Of a stretch of DNA of 35,185 bases, positions 15,671 to 23,834 are shown piece by piece. Positions within the stretch are counted from its first letter, which is position 1. The number at the start of each line of letters is the position of its first letter. Under the pieces are notes generated by a model. It ran no database searches. It was not told the origin of the DNA and saw nothing but the letters and a program-made list of their open reading frames with translations. Where the stretch lies: contig CAZNLJ010000046.1 in assembly GCA_964573725.1 (NCBI GenBank), forward strand, positions 1 to 35,185. The letters run 5' to 3'. This stretch comes from UBA6168 sp964573725. Lineage in GTDB: Bacteria > Bacteroidota > Bacteroidia > Chitinophagales > Saprospiraceae. A program made the translations under genes and the position numbers.

Positions 15671-16183
15671 TCACACAAACAGCATCAACAGCACCAGGAC
15701 AATGCCGCCGATGGCGAAATAGATGCCCTTGCGGAAGATGCGACTGGACGGGACGAACATCCAAAACGAGGAAAGGACGAAGAAGAACAACGACAGTCCG
15801 AAGAAGATGTTGAGGAAATACAAGGGGCTCTCCGTCGTCGCCTTGTGCAGTTTGGTCATCTTGTCCAGGAGGGTGGGCAGTTCCTTCACCTGGTATCGGG
15901 CCGTGCCGGTCCGTCGGTCGAACGAGCCTTGGGCGAAACGGACGACCGCTCCGTCCGTCCCCTCCACCTGGAAGTCGCGGATCTTCAGTTCCCGGCCGAT
16001 GGCATCCGCGGGAATGTCCTTCGGGAGCTCGCGTTCCACTGTTTTCTCCCGTTTCAGGAAATCGGTTTGCCGGAAGATCAGCACGATGCCGCTGACGGCG
16101 TACATGGTCATGACGCCGGCCAGGAAAAAGCCGAGATAACGGTGGAAGATACGCATGTAACTGCCCAAAGCTTGCTTGGCCAT
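15671..16183 (-). CDS. PepSY-associated transmembrane protein, 170 aa
   Basis: The N-terminal segment YMRIFHRYLGFFLAGVMTMYAVSGIVL is the typical PepSY_TM start, with conserved His and Arg residues in and before the first helix (about 9-35). A periplasmic region of about 80 residues follows. Two hydrophobic helices close the protein (about 122-145 and 150-170). It is shorter than the full iron-uptake-associated PepSY proteins, which have more helices and two PepSY domains. Members are often linked to siderophore or heme handling and periplasmic reduction, but nothing in the neighbourhood supports that here. ATG 16183 is well supported. It is divergent from the Omp85-type gene. Confidence 0.78.
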   Translation of the reverse strand: MAKQALGSYMRIFHRYLGFFLAGVMTMYAVSGIVLIFRQTDFLKREKTVERELPKDIPADAIGRELKIRDFQVEGTDGAVVRFAQGSFDRRTGTARYQVKELPTLLDKMTKLHKATTESPLYFLNIFFGLSLFFFVLSSFWMFVPSSRIFRKGIYFAIGGIVLVLLMLFV

Positions 16184-16237
16184 GGCGGAAATATTTTGGC
16201 TGGTGAAAAATAGGACCGGCGATTTCCCGGTTTATCT

Positions 16238-16274
16238 GTCGGAACAGGACCGGTCTACGGCCGTTTGTTCCGAC
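16238..16274. repeat. Inverted repeat in PepSY/Omp85 divergent region
   Basis: GTCGGAACA (16238-16246) and TGTTCCGAC (16266-16274) form a perfect 9-bp inverted repeat around 19 nt, which itself contains GACCGGTC. Just downstream, ACCGG-C-TACGG is repeated. It lies between two divergent genes and could be an operator or an mRNA leader hairpin. Confidence 0.5.
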
Positions 16275-16465
16275 CGGGGACCGGCTACGGACCCGGTGCC
16301 GCAAAATAAACAAAAACAATGGACGGCAGGTTGGCCGCCGGCCGGCTTGTCAGCCTTGCGCAGGAATTTCATGATCAACGGCGGATATTTGTCAACCAAT
16401 AAATTTCCGGTAAGCCACCCGGGGCCTCCTGCGGAGGAATGGCTGGGCAGACCGGGCAGCAATGC

Positions 16466-18256
16466 ATGGGCGGGATAAAAGTCATCGGCAGGAAAGGGGT
16501 GCGGGCCTGTTGGCTCTGGGTCGGCATCTTGGCGGCGGTGACGGCGGGTGCACAGCCCGCCTGGCAGATCCGGTGGCACCCGGTGGATTCCGGGCCGGCC
16601 GGGCCACGGATGCCGGCCGCTCCGGCTTCGGCAGCCGACTCCCTGGCGGCGGCGGCGCTGTTGCGGGAGTACCAGGTACAGCTGCACGACAACGGTTGGT
16701 TGCTGGCGTCGGTGGATTCGATGCGGTGGGCGGACAGCATCCTGCATGTCTGGATGTTCCAAGGGCCGCAGTTCCGGTGGGTATCCCTGCGCAACGGGAA
16801 TGTCGGACCGGATTTCCTGTCCGCCGCCGGCTATCGCGACCGGACCTTCCGAAATCGTCCGTTCGACCGGGCCGGCTTGCGCCGGGTACAGGAAAACCTG
16901 TTGGCCGAAGCGGAAAACAACGGTTATCCCTTTGCGGTGATCCGTTTGGATAGCCTGGAAATCGATGCATCCGGCGGTTTGTCCGCCGCCCTCTGCCTCG
17001 ATACCGGCCGGCCGGTCTTTTTCGACAGCCTGACGGTCATCGGGGATGCCGTCATCTCCCGGCGCTACCTCCAACGGTATCTCGGCATCCGGCAAGGGGC
17101 CCCCTACAGCCGGAAGAAAGTGCGCAAGACCCGCGACCGGCTCCGGGAGCTTCCCTTCCTGCAGGAAAAGCGCACCGCCACCGTCACCTTTTGGGAAGAC
17201 CAAGCCGACCTGCAGTTGTACCTGGACAGGAAACAGGCCAGCCGGCTCGACTTCCTCCTGGGCGTGTTACCGGACAACAACCGCCCGGAAACTGCCTTGC
17301 TGTTGACCGGGAACTTCCAGGCCGATTTCCAGAATCCTTTCGGTAAAGGGGAACGGGTCTACATCTCCTTCGAACGGCTGCGCCCACAGACCCAACGCCT
17401 CGACCTCGCGTTCGCCTACCCGTATTTCTTGGATTCTCCCTTCGGACTGGACCTCCGTTTCAATCAATATAAGCGCGACAGCACCTATGCGGATGTCATC
17501 GGCGAAACCGGGATCCAATACCTCCTGGAAGGAGGGAATTACCTCAAGGGCTTCTGGAACCGGACCCAGTCCCGCCTCCTGGCCGTGGATACCGGCGCCA
17601 TCCGGCAGGGCCGGTTCCCGTCCCTACTGGATGTCGGCATCTCCGCCTACGGGCTGGAGGCCCAATGGCGGCAGCTCGACTACCGCTTCAACCCGCGCAA
17701 GGGGTGGTCCCTTTGGGTCAAGGCCAGCGCCGGTACGCGGCAGGTTCGGCGGAACCCTGCCATCCTGGGCGTCGATGCGGGTTTTTACGACAGCCTGACC
17801 CTCCGGTCCGCCCGCTATTCCCTTGATGTCCGGTCGGAAGCTTATCTGCCCCTGTTCGTCCGAAGTACCTTGCGGTGCGCTTTCCGCGGCGGGTCCCTTT
17901 TCGGCGGCGGGGCCCTGTACCGCAACGAACAGTATCGGATCGGCGGCAATAATTTGCTGCGCGGCTTTGACGAAGAGCGCATTTTCGCTACCTTGTTCGG
18001 CGTGTTCAGCCTCGAGTACCGCCTGTTGACCGGACAAAATTCCTGGCTCTACCTGTTCGGGGATTATGGGTACACGGAAGACCGGCGGGCCGGACAGCCC
18101 GTCGGATACGACCGGTGGCCGGGTGTCGGAGCCGGACTGACGGTGGAGACCTCCGCCGGGGTGTTCGCCCTGGGCATGGCGGTCGGAAAACCCGCCGGCG
18201 GTACCTGGGAATGGCGCAGCCCCAAGGTACATTTCGGTTATGTCAGCTTGTTCTAA
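16466..18256 (+). CDS. Omp85/BamA-family outer-membrane protein (surface antigen D15)
   Basis: This protein of about 596 aa starts with a signal peptide (VRACWLWVGILAAVTAGAQ). A short periplasmic part follows, with at least one POTRA-like domain (FFDSLTVIGDAVISRRYLQRYLGI...RLRELPFLQEKRTATVTF). The barrel occupies roughly the last 340 residues. The family's L6 signature appears as NNLLRGFDEE near residue 500 and the chain ends in HFGYVSLF, with a C-terminal Phe as usual for barrel insertion. With only one or two POTRA domains it is shorter than BamA and is not fused to a patatin domain. It could be a TamA-like or Bacteroidota-specific paralogue for assembly or translocation. ATG 16439 is an alternative start, with GGAGG only one base before it. 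Confidence 0.82.
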   Translation: MGGIKVIGRKGVRACWLWVGILAAVTAGAQPAWQIRWHPVDSGPAGPRMPAAPASAADSLAAAALLREYQVQLHDNGWLLASVDSMRWADSILHVWMFQGPQFRWVSLRNGNVGPDFLSAAGYRDRTFRNRPFDRAGLRRVQENLLAEAENNGYPFAVIRLDSLEIDASGGLSAALCLDTGRPVFFDSLTVIGDAVISRRYLQRYLGIRQGAPYSRKKVRKTRDRLRELPFLQEKRTATVTFWEDQADLQLYLDRKQASRLDFLLGVLPDNNRPETALLLTGNFQADFQNPFGKGERVYISFERLRPQTQRLDLAFAYPYFLDSPFGLDLRFNQYKRDSTYADVIGETGIQYLLEGGNYLKGFWNRTQSRLLAVDTGAIRQGRFPSLLDVGISAYGLEAQWRQLDYRFNPRKGWSLWVKASAGTRQVRRNPAILGVDAGFYDSLTLRSARYSLDVRSEAYLPLFVRSTLRCAFRGGSLFGGGALYRNEQYRIGGNNLLRGFDEERIFATLFGVFSLEYRLLTGQNSWLYLFGDYGYTEDRRAGQPVGYDRWPGVGAGLTVETSAGVFALGMAVGKPAGGTWEWRSPKVHFGYVSLF

Positions 18257-18316
18257 CGGGCCGCCCGGCTGGTCCCGGACGCAGTCCCGATACGTTCACC
18301 ACTCATATACAATCAC

Positions 18317-18445
18317 ATGGCAAAGCGAAAAAGACAAGATGTCTCGCGGAAGGACCGGGCGGATTCCCGCCGGTTCCTGCTCACCGTCGTGGTGGCTTCC
18401 CTGGTGCTGATGGGGCTGCTGTTCATCGTCTTCCTGCGGATGTGA
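18317..18445 (+). CDS. Small single-span membrane protein, 42 aa
   Basis: This short frame starts at ATG 18317, 60 nt after the Omp85 stop codon. The first 20 residues are strongly basic and polar (MAKRKRQDVSRKDRADSRR). A single hydrophobic helix follows (FLLTVVVASLVLMGLLFIVFL), then RM and the stop. The positive-inside rule predicts a cytoplasmic N-terminus. Codon use resembles the neighbours, with GC-rich third positions. No family is recognised. It might be co-transcribed with the Omp85-type gene. The thioesterase gene converges from the other side. Confidence 0.6.
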   Translation: MAKRKRQDVSRKDRADSRRFLLTVVVASLVLMGLLFIVFLRM

Positions 18446-18470
18446 ACCGGACACCCCTGCAACGGGCGGT

Positions 18471-18995
18471 TCAACGCTCAAAGGAAGCGAACAAGGCCCG
18501 TAATTCGGAGGCTTGTTCCGCCTTCATCCGGCCGCCCAGCACCAGCCGCAGCTCCCGCCGCCGGATCGCGCTTTCGAAAAGTTGCTGCTCCTCTCCCGTC
18601 AGCGGGATGACGGCCGGAATCGGCCGCGGCCTTTTCGTGTCGTCGTCGAGCCCGACGAAGGTGAAATAGGCATGGTTGCACTTGCGGGGATTGCCTCCCT
18701 TGATGTCACAGGCGAACACCTCCACGAAAATCTCGACCGAGGTCTGGAAGGCACGGGTGACCCGGGCATGGAGCGTGACGATCTCACCCAGCGGAATCGG
18801 CCGCTGGAAGGAGACATTGTCCACCGAGGCCGTCACCACATGGGCTTCGCAGTGCTTGCCCGCACAGATACTGGCGGCGACATCCATCCACCGCATCAGG
18901 TTGCCCCCCATCAGGTTGCCCAGCGGGTTGGTGTCGTTCGGCATGACCATCTCGGTCATGGTGGTCATCGATTCGCTGACGCGCTTCGGTTTCAT
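18471..18995 (-). CDS. Acyl-CoA thioesterase, hotdog fold
   Basis: This 174-aa cytoplasmic enzyme hydrolyses acyl-CoA to free acid and CoA. It has the YciA/BACH-type hotdog signature: NDTNPLGNLMGGNLMRWMD, where the Asn and the Asp match the catalytic pair, then the helix AASICAGKHC and the strand VTASVDNVSFQRPI. PLGEIVTLHARVT and HAYFTFVGLDDD complete the fold. The C-terminal ~35 residues are charged and probably helical. The length is normal for single-domain members that form hexamers. It is the last gene of a minus-strand run with lipB and a conserved hypothetical gene. A role in trimming or recycling acyl-CoA is likely. Confidence 0.92.
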   Translation of the reverse strand: MKPKRVSESMTTMTEMVMPNDTNPLGNLMGGNLMRWMDVAASICAGKHCEAHVVTASVDNVSFQRPIPLGEIVTLHARVTRAFQTSVEIFVEVFACDIKGGNPRKCNHAYFTFVGLDDDTKRPRPIPAVIPLTGEEQQLFESAIRRRELRLVLGGRMKAEQASELRALFASFER

Positions 18996-19064
18996 ATGGT
19001 ATGGATGGTTAGGTCTGGCGTCGGCCCGCCGGTCGGTAAGACCTGCCTGCCGACCTGATGCCGG

Positions 19065-19475
19065 TCACCGGATCATCACCCCGTGCCTTTCCAGCAGGGG
19101 AATCCGGGTGAAATTGTCCGGGGTGATGCTGCCCTGTACGAACACATAGCGCTTGTCGTACATGTAGCCGCCGTAGGTGAACGATACCCAGTACTCGTTG
19201 GCGATGTCGAACAGGTTGCACTGGATGGGCTCGAGCAATTGCGCCTCCTGCGCTTCGATCTTGTTGAAAAAATGGCGCAGGGTGGTCGTCTTCATGGCTT
19301 CCCCTTCGATTTCCCCATACCCGCGGGAACTGACCAGGACGTTCTCGATGGCCTGCTCCCGGAGGTTGATGACCCAGACGTCCCAGAGTTCCTGGTCTTC
19401 CATGCGTTGCGCTTCCCGCGGAACGACCGCGATGGCGAAATGTTCGACCTTGTGTTGTGGAATGTCTTTTTTCAT
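19065..19475 (-). CDS. Conserved hypothetical protein, 136 aa
   Basis: This soluble acidic protein contains WDVWVINLREQAIENVLVSSRGYGEIEGE, then MKTTTLRHFFNKIEAQEAQLLEPI and EYWVSFTYGGYMYDKRYVFV. I recall very similar proteins in many Bacteroidota as uncharacterised, sometimes mislabelled as a phenylalanyl-tRNA synthetase subunit; nothing here supports that name. It has no signal peptide and no membrane span. ATG 19475 begins at the conserved part (MKKDIPQHKVEHFAIAVVP); the long frame upstream is a shadow of lipB. It lies 191 nt after lipB on the same strand, and both may be in one transcript. The function is unknown. Confidence 0.82.
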   Translation of the reverse strand: MKKDIPQHKVEHFAIAVVPREAQRMEDQELWDVWVINLREQAIENVLVSSRGYGEIEGEAMKTTTLRHFFNKIEAQEAQLLEPIQCNLFDIANEYWVSFTYGGYMYDKRYVFVQGSITPDNFTRIPLLERHGVMIR

Positions 19476-19666
19476 GGATACCGATGCTTTTGGGTGGCCG
19501 CACTGCCGGATATGCCGCTCCCGCGGCCGGACGGGCCCTTCGGATGCGGCAGTCGCCCGGAACGGACCGGCCTTGTCGGCCGGGCTGCTGCGTGTTGCCT
19601 GTGAAAAAGGTGTACCAACTATTTTTTCCGCCGGTCTTTTACCGGCCGGTCCTGCCGGGCAGGGTT

Positions 19667-20380
19667 CTATACGTATTCGAAACCGAACAACTCGGCCAGG
19701 TGGTGCCGCAGGGCTTGCTTGACTTCCTCCATCGGGACGGGGCCGCCCAGTTCCCGCGTGAGCGAAGTGACATCCTTGTCCTGGTCCCGGATGCCGCAAG
19801 GGATGATGTGGCGGAAATAATCCAGGTCCGTGTCGATGTTGAAGGCGAAGCCGTGCATGGTGACCCAACGGCTCAGGTGCACACCGATGGCACAGACCTT
19901 CCGCGCCGGAAGCCATCCTTTCGCCGGGAGCCATACCCCCGTGTAGGCGTCCATCCGGCAACCCTCGATCCCGTATCCGGCCAGGGTCCGGATGACGGCC
20001 TCCTCGAGTTGGCGGACATAGCGGTGCACATCCGGGGAAAAACGGTCGAGGTCCAGGATGGGATAGCCCACGACTTGTCCAGGGCCGTGGAAGGTGATGT
20101 CCCCGCCCCGGTTGGTCCGGTGGAACTCGATTCCCCGTGCTTTCAGCCCGGCCTCGTCCAGCAACAGGTGCTCGGGGGCGCCGCTGCGCCCCAGGGTGAA
20201 GACCGGCGGATGCTCGCAAAAAATCAGGTGATGGCGTACCGGGAGCCGCTCGTCCGCCGGAAGCCCGTCCGTCCGGTTGTGGCGTTTGGTGCGGACAACC
20301 TGCTCCAACAGGGTCTGTTGGTACTTCCATGCCGTTTCGTACGGTATGCACCCAAGGTCTTTGAATTCAACTTGTTCCAA
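19667..20380 (-). CDS. lipB: Lipoyl(octanoyl) transferase LipB
   Basis: This cytoplasmic enzyme moves the octanoyl group from acyl carrier protein to lipoyl domains of 2-oxoacid dehydrogenases and the glycine cleavage H protein. The signature is complete: HPPVFTLGRSG near 57-67, RGGDITFHGPGQVVGYP at 91-107, KVCAIGVHLSRWVTMHGFA with the catalytic Lys161, and IIPCGIRD with the acyl-accepting Cys195. No ATG is available at the right place. TTG 20380 gives a 237-aa protein starting directly before the conserved VEFKDLG. The frame is open back to TTG 20491, but that extension is Arg/Ser-rich and looks non-coding. LipA is not in the window. Confidence 0.92.
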   Translation of the reverse strand: MEQVEFKDLGCIPYETAWKYQQTLLEQVVRTKRHNRTDGLPADERLPVRHHLIFCEHPPVFTLGRSGAPEHLLLDEAGLKARGIEFHRTNRGGDITFHGPGQVVGYPILDLDRFSPDVHRYVRQLEEAVIRTLAGYGIEGCRMDAYTGVWLPAKGWLPARKVCAIGVHLSRWVTMHGFAFNIDTDLDYFRHIIPCGIRDQDKDVTSLTRELGGPVPMEEVKQALRHHLAELFGFEYV

Positions 20381-20595
20381 GGTACGCGGGTTATGGCCGA
20401 CGGTTGACGGGAACCTTGCCTGGAATCGGACTGAATGGGATGCGGCTGCCGCCGACCTGTGGCGACGACGGAAGCCGGTTCGTTTGGGCAAACAGGACGG
20501 TGGTGGGGGCGAGCCTTTCGGCAGGTTCGACCGGACAAAGGCCAGGTCGCTTCGGCCGGATTTCTTCCGGCGGGCCCCGTTTCCCGAAAGCGGCG

Positions 20596-20626
20596 CAAAA
20601 GTAGGAAGAAGCCCGCATTTATCAAA
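20596..20626 (-). promoter_or_regulatory. Promoter upstream of lipB
   Basis: On the minus strand this reads TTTG (20626-20623), 19 nt, TACTTTTG (20603-20596), an exact match to the Bacteroidota promoter form. The start site would be near 20589, leaving about 210 nt of leader before the TTG start at 20380. Confidence 0.7.
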
Positions 20627-20676
20627 ACCGTCCGGGGGATACGGGCGTGTGCCGCCGTCGCATCCCGGTCGTCAGG

Positions 20677-22575
20677 TCAGGAAACCGGCAGGGTGAAACA
20701 GAACAGGCTGCCCGCTCCAGGATGGCTTTCCACCCATATCCTGCCGCCCTGTGCCGTTACGAATTCCTTGGAAATGGCCAGACCCAGACCGGTTCCGGTG
20801 GTCTTGTCGCCGGCCGTCCGGCGATAGGGCTGGAACAGCTTCTTCTGTTCCTCCGCGGAGATGCCGGGACCCTCGTCCCGCACGGAAAAGCATACGGACG
20901 GGCCCTGCCGCGTCACCCGGATGTCGATATGGCCTTGCGGAGGACTGTAGCGGATGGCGTTGGTCAGGAAATTGACCAGGACGGCTCCGGTCTTGTGTAC
21001 ATCCATGGACAACATGGGGAGGTCTTGTTCGATGTGTGACCGGACCACCAGTTGCTTCTCCGGCAGGAACGTGGCGACGCTGTCCAATGCGCGGGCGGCC
21101 ACCTCCCCCGGCGGAAAGCGTTCCGTGTCGAGCTGGAGCTTGCCGGTCTCGATGCGGGAGATGTCCAGGATCTCATTGACCATTTTCAAGATCCGGCCGA
21201 TATTCTGGCGGATGGTACGGGTCAATTGCCGTTGCTCGTCGTTCAGGTCTCCCAGCCGGGTATCTTCCAACAGGTTGACGCTCATGTCCATGGCGGCGAT
21301 AGGCGTCTTTAGCTCGTGCGACAAGGTGGCGAGGAAATTGGTTTTTGCGAGGTCTTGTTCCTTGAGTTCCGTGACGTTCTTGAGGATGACGATGAAGCCC
21401 GTCGTGGCCGGGGCGCCGGCCTCCTCCCCGGGCTGGGCCTCGATGCGCAGGATGTCCTTGTTGAAATAAAGCGGCCTTCCGTCCTTGTCGATGCGGATGG
21501 ACTGGAAGGCCAGGCTGCCGTGGATATCCTTCGTCAGGATCTCCGACAGGATGGTCTGCAGGGGCTGGTTGTGCCGGGCAAGTTCGGCGGCCGGCCGGCC
21601 GATCAGCTCGGATTCCCGCATACCGGTGAGCGCCAGGGCCGGCGGGTTGGCAAAGAGGACGTTGCGCCGGTCGTCCAATCCGATGATGGCTTCGTTCATG
21701 CGGCGGACAATCGTTTCCGTCCGCCGTTTCTCGACGATGATGTTCGCCAGGTTGATGTTGTCGTATTCCTCCAGCTTTTGGGCCATCCAGTTGAAGGAAC
21801 GGGCCAGCTCCCCGAATTCGTCCCCGCGCCGGATATCCACCCGCGGACTGTAATCCTTGCGGGCTACCTGCCGGATGCTGGTCGTCAACAATTGGATGGG
21901 CTGGGCGATGTAGCGGGGGAAGTAATGCAGCGCCAGCAGCGAAAACAGCAGGAAGACCAACCCGATGACCAACATGGAGAAGGTGACCTTGTCGGCGGTC
22001 CGGCCGGCATCATCCGTCCGTTCCCGGATCATCCGGTCGTTGAGGTCGTGGACGAGCTGGAGGATGCCCTGTATGTTGAGCTGTTTCATGTACACGTCCG
22101 TGGGGACTTCGCTGGATGCCTGGAGGCGGCGCAGCTGCTGCTTGAAGTCCTCGTAGTCCGTCTTCAGCTGTTGGGTGAGGTCCTGTTCCTCCTGTTCGGA
22201 TACCTTTTTCAATTGCAGCCCCAAATAGGTCTCAAAGGTCTCCGAGGCATTCCGCAACTGCTGCCGGCGCCATGCCGGGGAGGCTTTCTCCAGGGTCAGC
22301 GCCCAGATCATGTCGTTGACAGCCTTGGACATCTCCCGCGTATAGTTGATGGTGACGTAGTTCTCCCGCAGCATCAGGATGGCGCTCTTGGAGGTCCGCT
22401 GGATATAATAGCCGCCCAGGACGCCGATCAGGGTGATGGAGGACAGCAGGGCCAACAGGACCAGGCGGATCTTGGTCTTGAGCCGGAGGGATTCGAAACC
22501 CCGCGGGGTCGGTTCGACGACCGGCCGGCGGGCCGGTCCGTCGGTCGAATCGGAAGGAGGGTTGGCGATGGGCAT
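20677..22575 (-). CDS. PAS/HAMP sensor histidine kinase
   Basis: This 632-aa inner-membrane kinase has, in order, a cytoplasmic N-terminus of about 35 residues, a first transmembrane helix (IRLVLLALLSSITLIGVLGGYYI), an alpha-helical periplasmic sensor of about 150 residues, and a second helix (FSMLVIGLVFLLFSLLALHYF). A HAMP linker follows (IAQPIQLLTTSIRQVARKDYS...DEFGELARSFNWM), then a PAS domain (near 285-400), a HisKA domain with phospho-acceptor His420 (SHELKTP) and an HATPase_c domain (NFLTNAIRYSPPQG, DEGPGIS, GTGLGLAI). All catalytic boxes look intact. No response regulator is adjacent, so it is an orphan kinase here. The architecture recalls KinB/NtrY-type kinases. ATG 22575 is used; the upstream frame looks non-coding. 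Confidence 0.92.
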   Translation of the reverse strand: MPIANPPSDSTDGPARRPVVEPTPRGFESLRLKTKIRLVLLALLSSITLIGVLGGYYIQRTSKSAILMLRENYVTINYTREMSKAVNDMIWALTLEKASPAWRRQQLRNASETFETYLGLQLKKVSEQEEQDLTQQLKTDYEDFKQQLRRLQASSEVPTDVYMKQLNIQGILQLVHDLNDRMIRERTDDAGRTADKVTFSMLVIGLVFLLFSLLALHYFPRYIAQPIQLLTTSIRQVARKDYSPRVDIRRGDEFGELARSFNWMAQKLEEYDNINLANIIVEKRRTETIVRRMNEAIIGLDDRRNVLFANPPALALTGMRESELIGRPAAELARHNQPLQTILSEILTKDIHGSLAFQSIRIDKDGRPLYFNKDILRIEAQPGEEAGAPATTGFIVILKNVTELKEQDLAKTNFLATLSHELKTPIAAMDMSVNLLEDTRLGDLNDEQRQLTRTIRQNIGRILKMVNEILDISRIETGKLQLDTERFPPGEVAARALDSVATFLPEKQLVVRSHIEQDLPMLSMDVHKTGAVLVNFLTNAIRYSPPQGHIDIRVTRQGPSVCFSVRDEGPGISAEEQKKLFQPYRRTAGDKTTGTGLGLAISKEFVTAQGGRIWVESHPGAGSLFCFTLPVS

Positions 22576-22907
22576 TTTCCGAATGGCCGTTGTCGCGTGG
22601 CGGGCATCCGGTCGGGTAGGGGCGGCGGCTTCCCGTCCGGTTATCCACGGCGGTTGATGATGTGGGTCCGGTCGGGGTCTCCCGCCGGCAGGGGAACGGC
22701 GCGGGTATGTGCCGTGCTGCCCGGAGCGTAGGGCTTGTTGCCTCCGCCCCGGGCGGCACGGCCGCCGCCGCAACCGGAAGTCTAAAATTAGGAAAAATTA
22801 CACCCGGCGTATCGGATTTCCATAGGGAAAGGAAGGACTCCGGCCCTTTGTCCGGCCGCGGGAAACCCACCCGGCCCCACCCGGAAAAAGAAGTGCAGGG
22901 GCCGACC
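22576..22907. other. Gap between sigma factor and kinase genes
   Basis: These 332 bases have no gene. A 7-bp stem (22872-22878 with 22898-22904) lies just past the sigma-factor stop codon and may weakly attenuate read-through. An AT-rich patch at 22780-22800 reads TAATTTTTCCTAATTTTA on the minus strand, a near match to a -7 element for the kinase gene. Confidence 0.4.
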
Positions 22908-23432
22908 TCAGTTCAGGGCTGCCTGCCGGAAATCGGCATGCAGCTGGATGGCCTGCATCAGCTTTTGGCGGGCGAAGAAGATGCGGCTCTTGACCGTGCC
23001 GATGGGCAGCGACATGGTTTCGGCGATTTCCTCGTATTTGTAACCTTCGAAAAACAACAGGAAAGGGGTGCGGTAGATGGGGTCCAGCCGGTTGACGATG
23101 TGCTCCAGCTCCAACATCGCCATGGCGGCCGGGGCGGCGTTGTCGGTCGCATAATTCTCGTTGACGAACAGGTGGCTGTTCGTCGGCTCGGAAATGGTGG
23201 CCCGGTTTTTCTTCTTGCGGTAAATATTGATGAAGGTGTTGCGCATGATGGTGGTCACCCAGGCCCGGAAATTTGTTCCCGACTCGAACTTGTCGCGGTT
23301 GTGGTAAGCCCGTAGGGCCGTCTCCTGGACCAGGTCCCTGGCATCCTCCAGGTTGTTGGTCAGCTTGTAGGCGAACGGCAGCAACTTGTGCTGGAGACTG
23401 TCGAAGTGACTGTTGAATTCGATGGTGCTCAT
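22908..23432 (-). CDS. ECF-type RNA polymerase sigma factor
   Basis: This 174-aa sigma-70 family factor contains only regions 2 and 4. Region 2 includes FAYKLTNNLEDARDLVQETALRAY and the -10-binding part NFRAWVTTIMRNTFINIYRKKK. Region 4 is LDPIYRTPFLLFFEGYKYEEIAETMSLPIGTVKSRIFFARQKL. The linker carries a short acidic/aromatic stretch (HLFVNENYATDN). It resembles the abundant small Bacteroidota ECF factors that lack a linked FecR-type anti-sigma gene. None is seen here; the next gene on the strand is the sensor kinase. ATG 23432 gives the usual N-terminus. The promoter region is AT-rich and holds a strong palindrome. Confidence 0.92.
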   Translation of the reverse strand: MSTIEFNSHFDSLQHKLLPFAYKLTNNLEDARDLVQETALRAYHNRDKFESGTNFRAWVTTIMRNTFINIYRKKKNRATISEPTNSHLFVNENYATDNAAPAAMAMLELEHIVNRLDPIYRTPFLLFFEGYKYEEIAETMSLPIGTVKSRIFFARQKLMQAIQLHADFRQAALN

Positions 23433-23670
23433 AAGACCTGTGTTGAGGGTGACCGTTGGATCGATGGTCTTTCCGGGGGCGCCCCTTGCGGAAGGGCAGG
23501 GATACAGGTTTTTTTGGGGAACGGAGCCGGTTCAAGGTGTCGACCGACTGCTTTCTTCACCTTCCAAATGGTGGTCCTGATGGTCCGTATTTTTGAAATA
23601 TTTGTTTAAAAAATTGAATACCATTGTTTTAAAATGAAATATTTTTATTTTTATAAAAAGTAATCAGGGC

Positions 23671-23716
23671 TTTTTTTCTCAAAATGAGAGGGTTTGGTAT
23701 CATTTTGAGAAAAAAA
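23671..23716. promoter_or_regulatory. Perfect 17-bp inverted repeat
   Basis: The arms at 23671-23687 and 23700-23716 are exact complements, around 12 nt of GT-rich spacer. Each arm contains CTCAAAATGA next to a T7/A7 run, and the left copy is itself a dyad (CTCA-AAA-TGAG). The T-run precedes the stem on both strands, opposite to an intrinsic terminator, so an operator or a cruciform site is more likely. It lies between divergent genes. Confidence 0.65.
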
Positions 23717-23775
23717 ACGGGTGAAGCTGCCGGCGGTCCCTGGCGTTTCCGGTAGGTGGGGAGGCCGGGAAACCC

Positions 23776-23783
23776 TATTTTTG
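23776..23783 (+). promoter_or_regulatory. -7 element upstream of DUF4286 gene
   Basis: TATTTTTG matches TAnnTTTG exactly, 51 nt before the ATG at 23835. No clear TTTG at the -33 distance. Confidence 0.45.
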
Positions 23784-23834
23784 TACCGGTCGACGGGCGG
23801 GAAGCACCGTGCCGGAGGCGCCAACCGATGCCGT

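Larger units (their letters stand above)
23433..23834. other. AT-rich divergent region, sigma factor / DUF4286
   Basis: These 402 bases have no gene. The part 23580-23720 is the most AT-rich stretch of the window. On the plus strand it also carries TATTTTTG at 23588-23595. The palindrome and the -7 element listed separately lie in it. Confidence 0.5.

Noticed and set aside
19065..19475. Annotation as a phenylalanyl-tRNA synthetase subunit
   Set aside because: The 136-aa protein has none of the synthetase motifs and is far too short.
21316..22731. Long plus-strand frame (471 codons) opposite the sensor kinase
   Set aside because: The minus strand encodes a complete histidine kinase with all catalytic boxes; the plus frame is its shadow.
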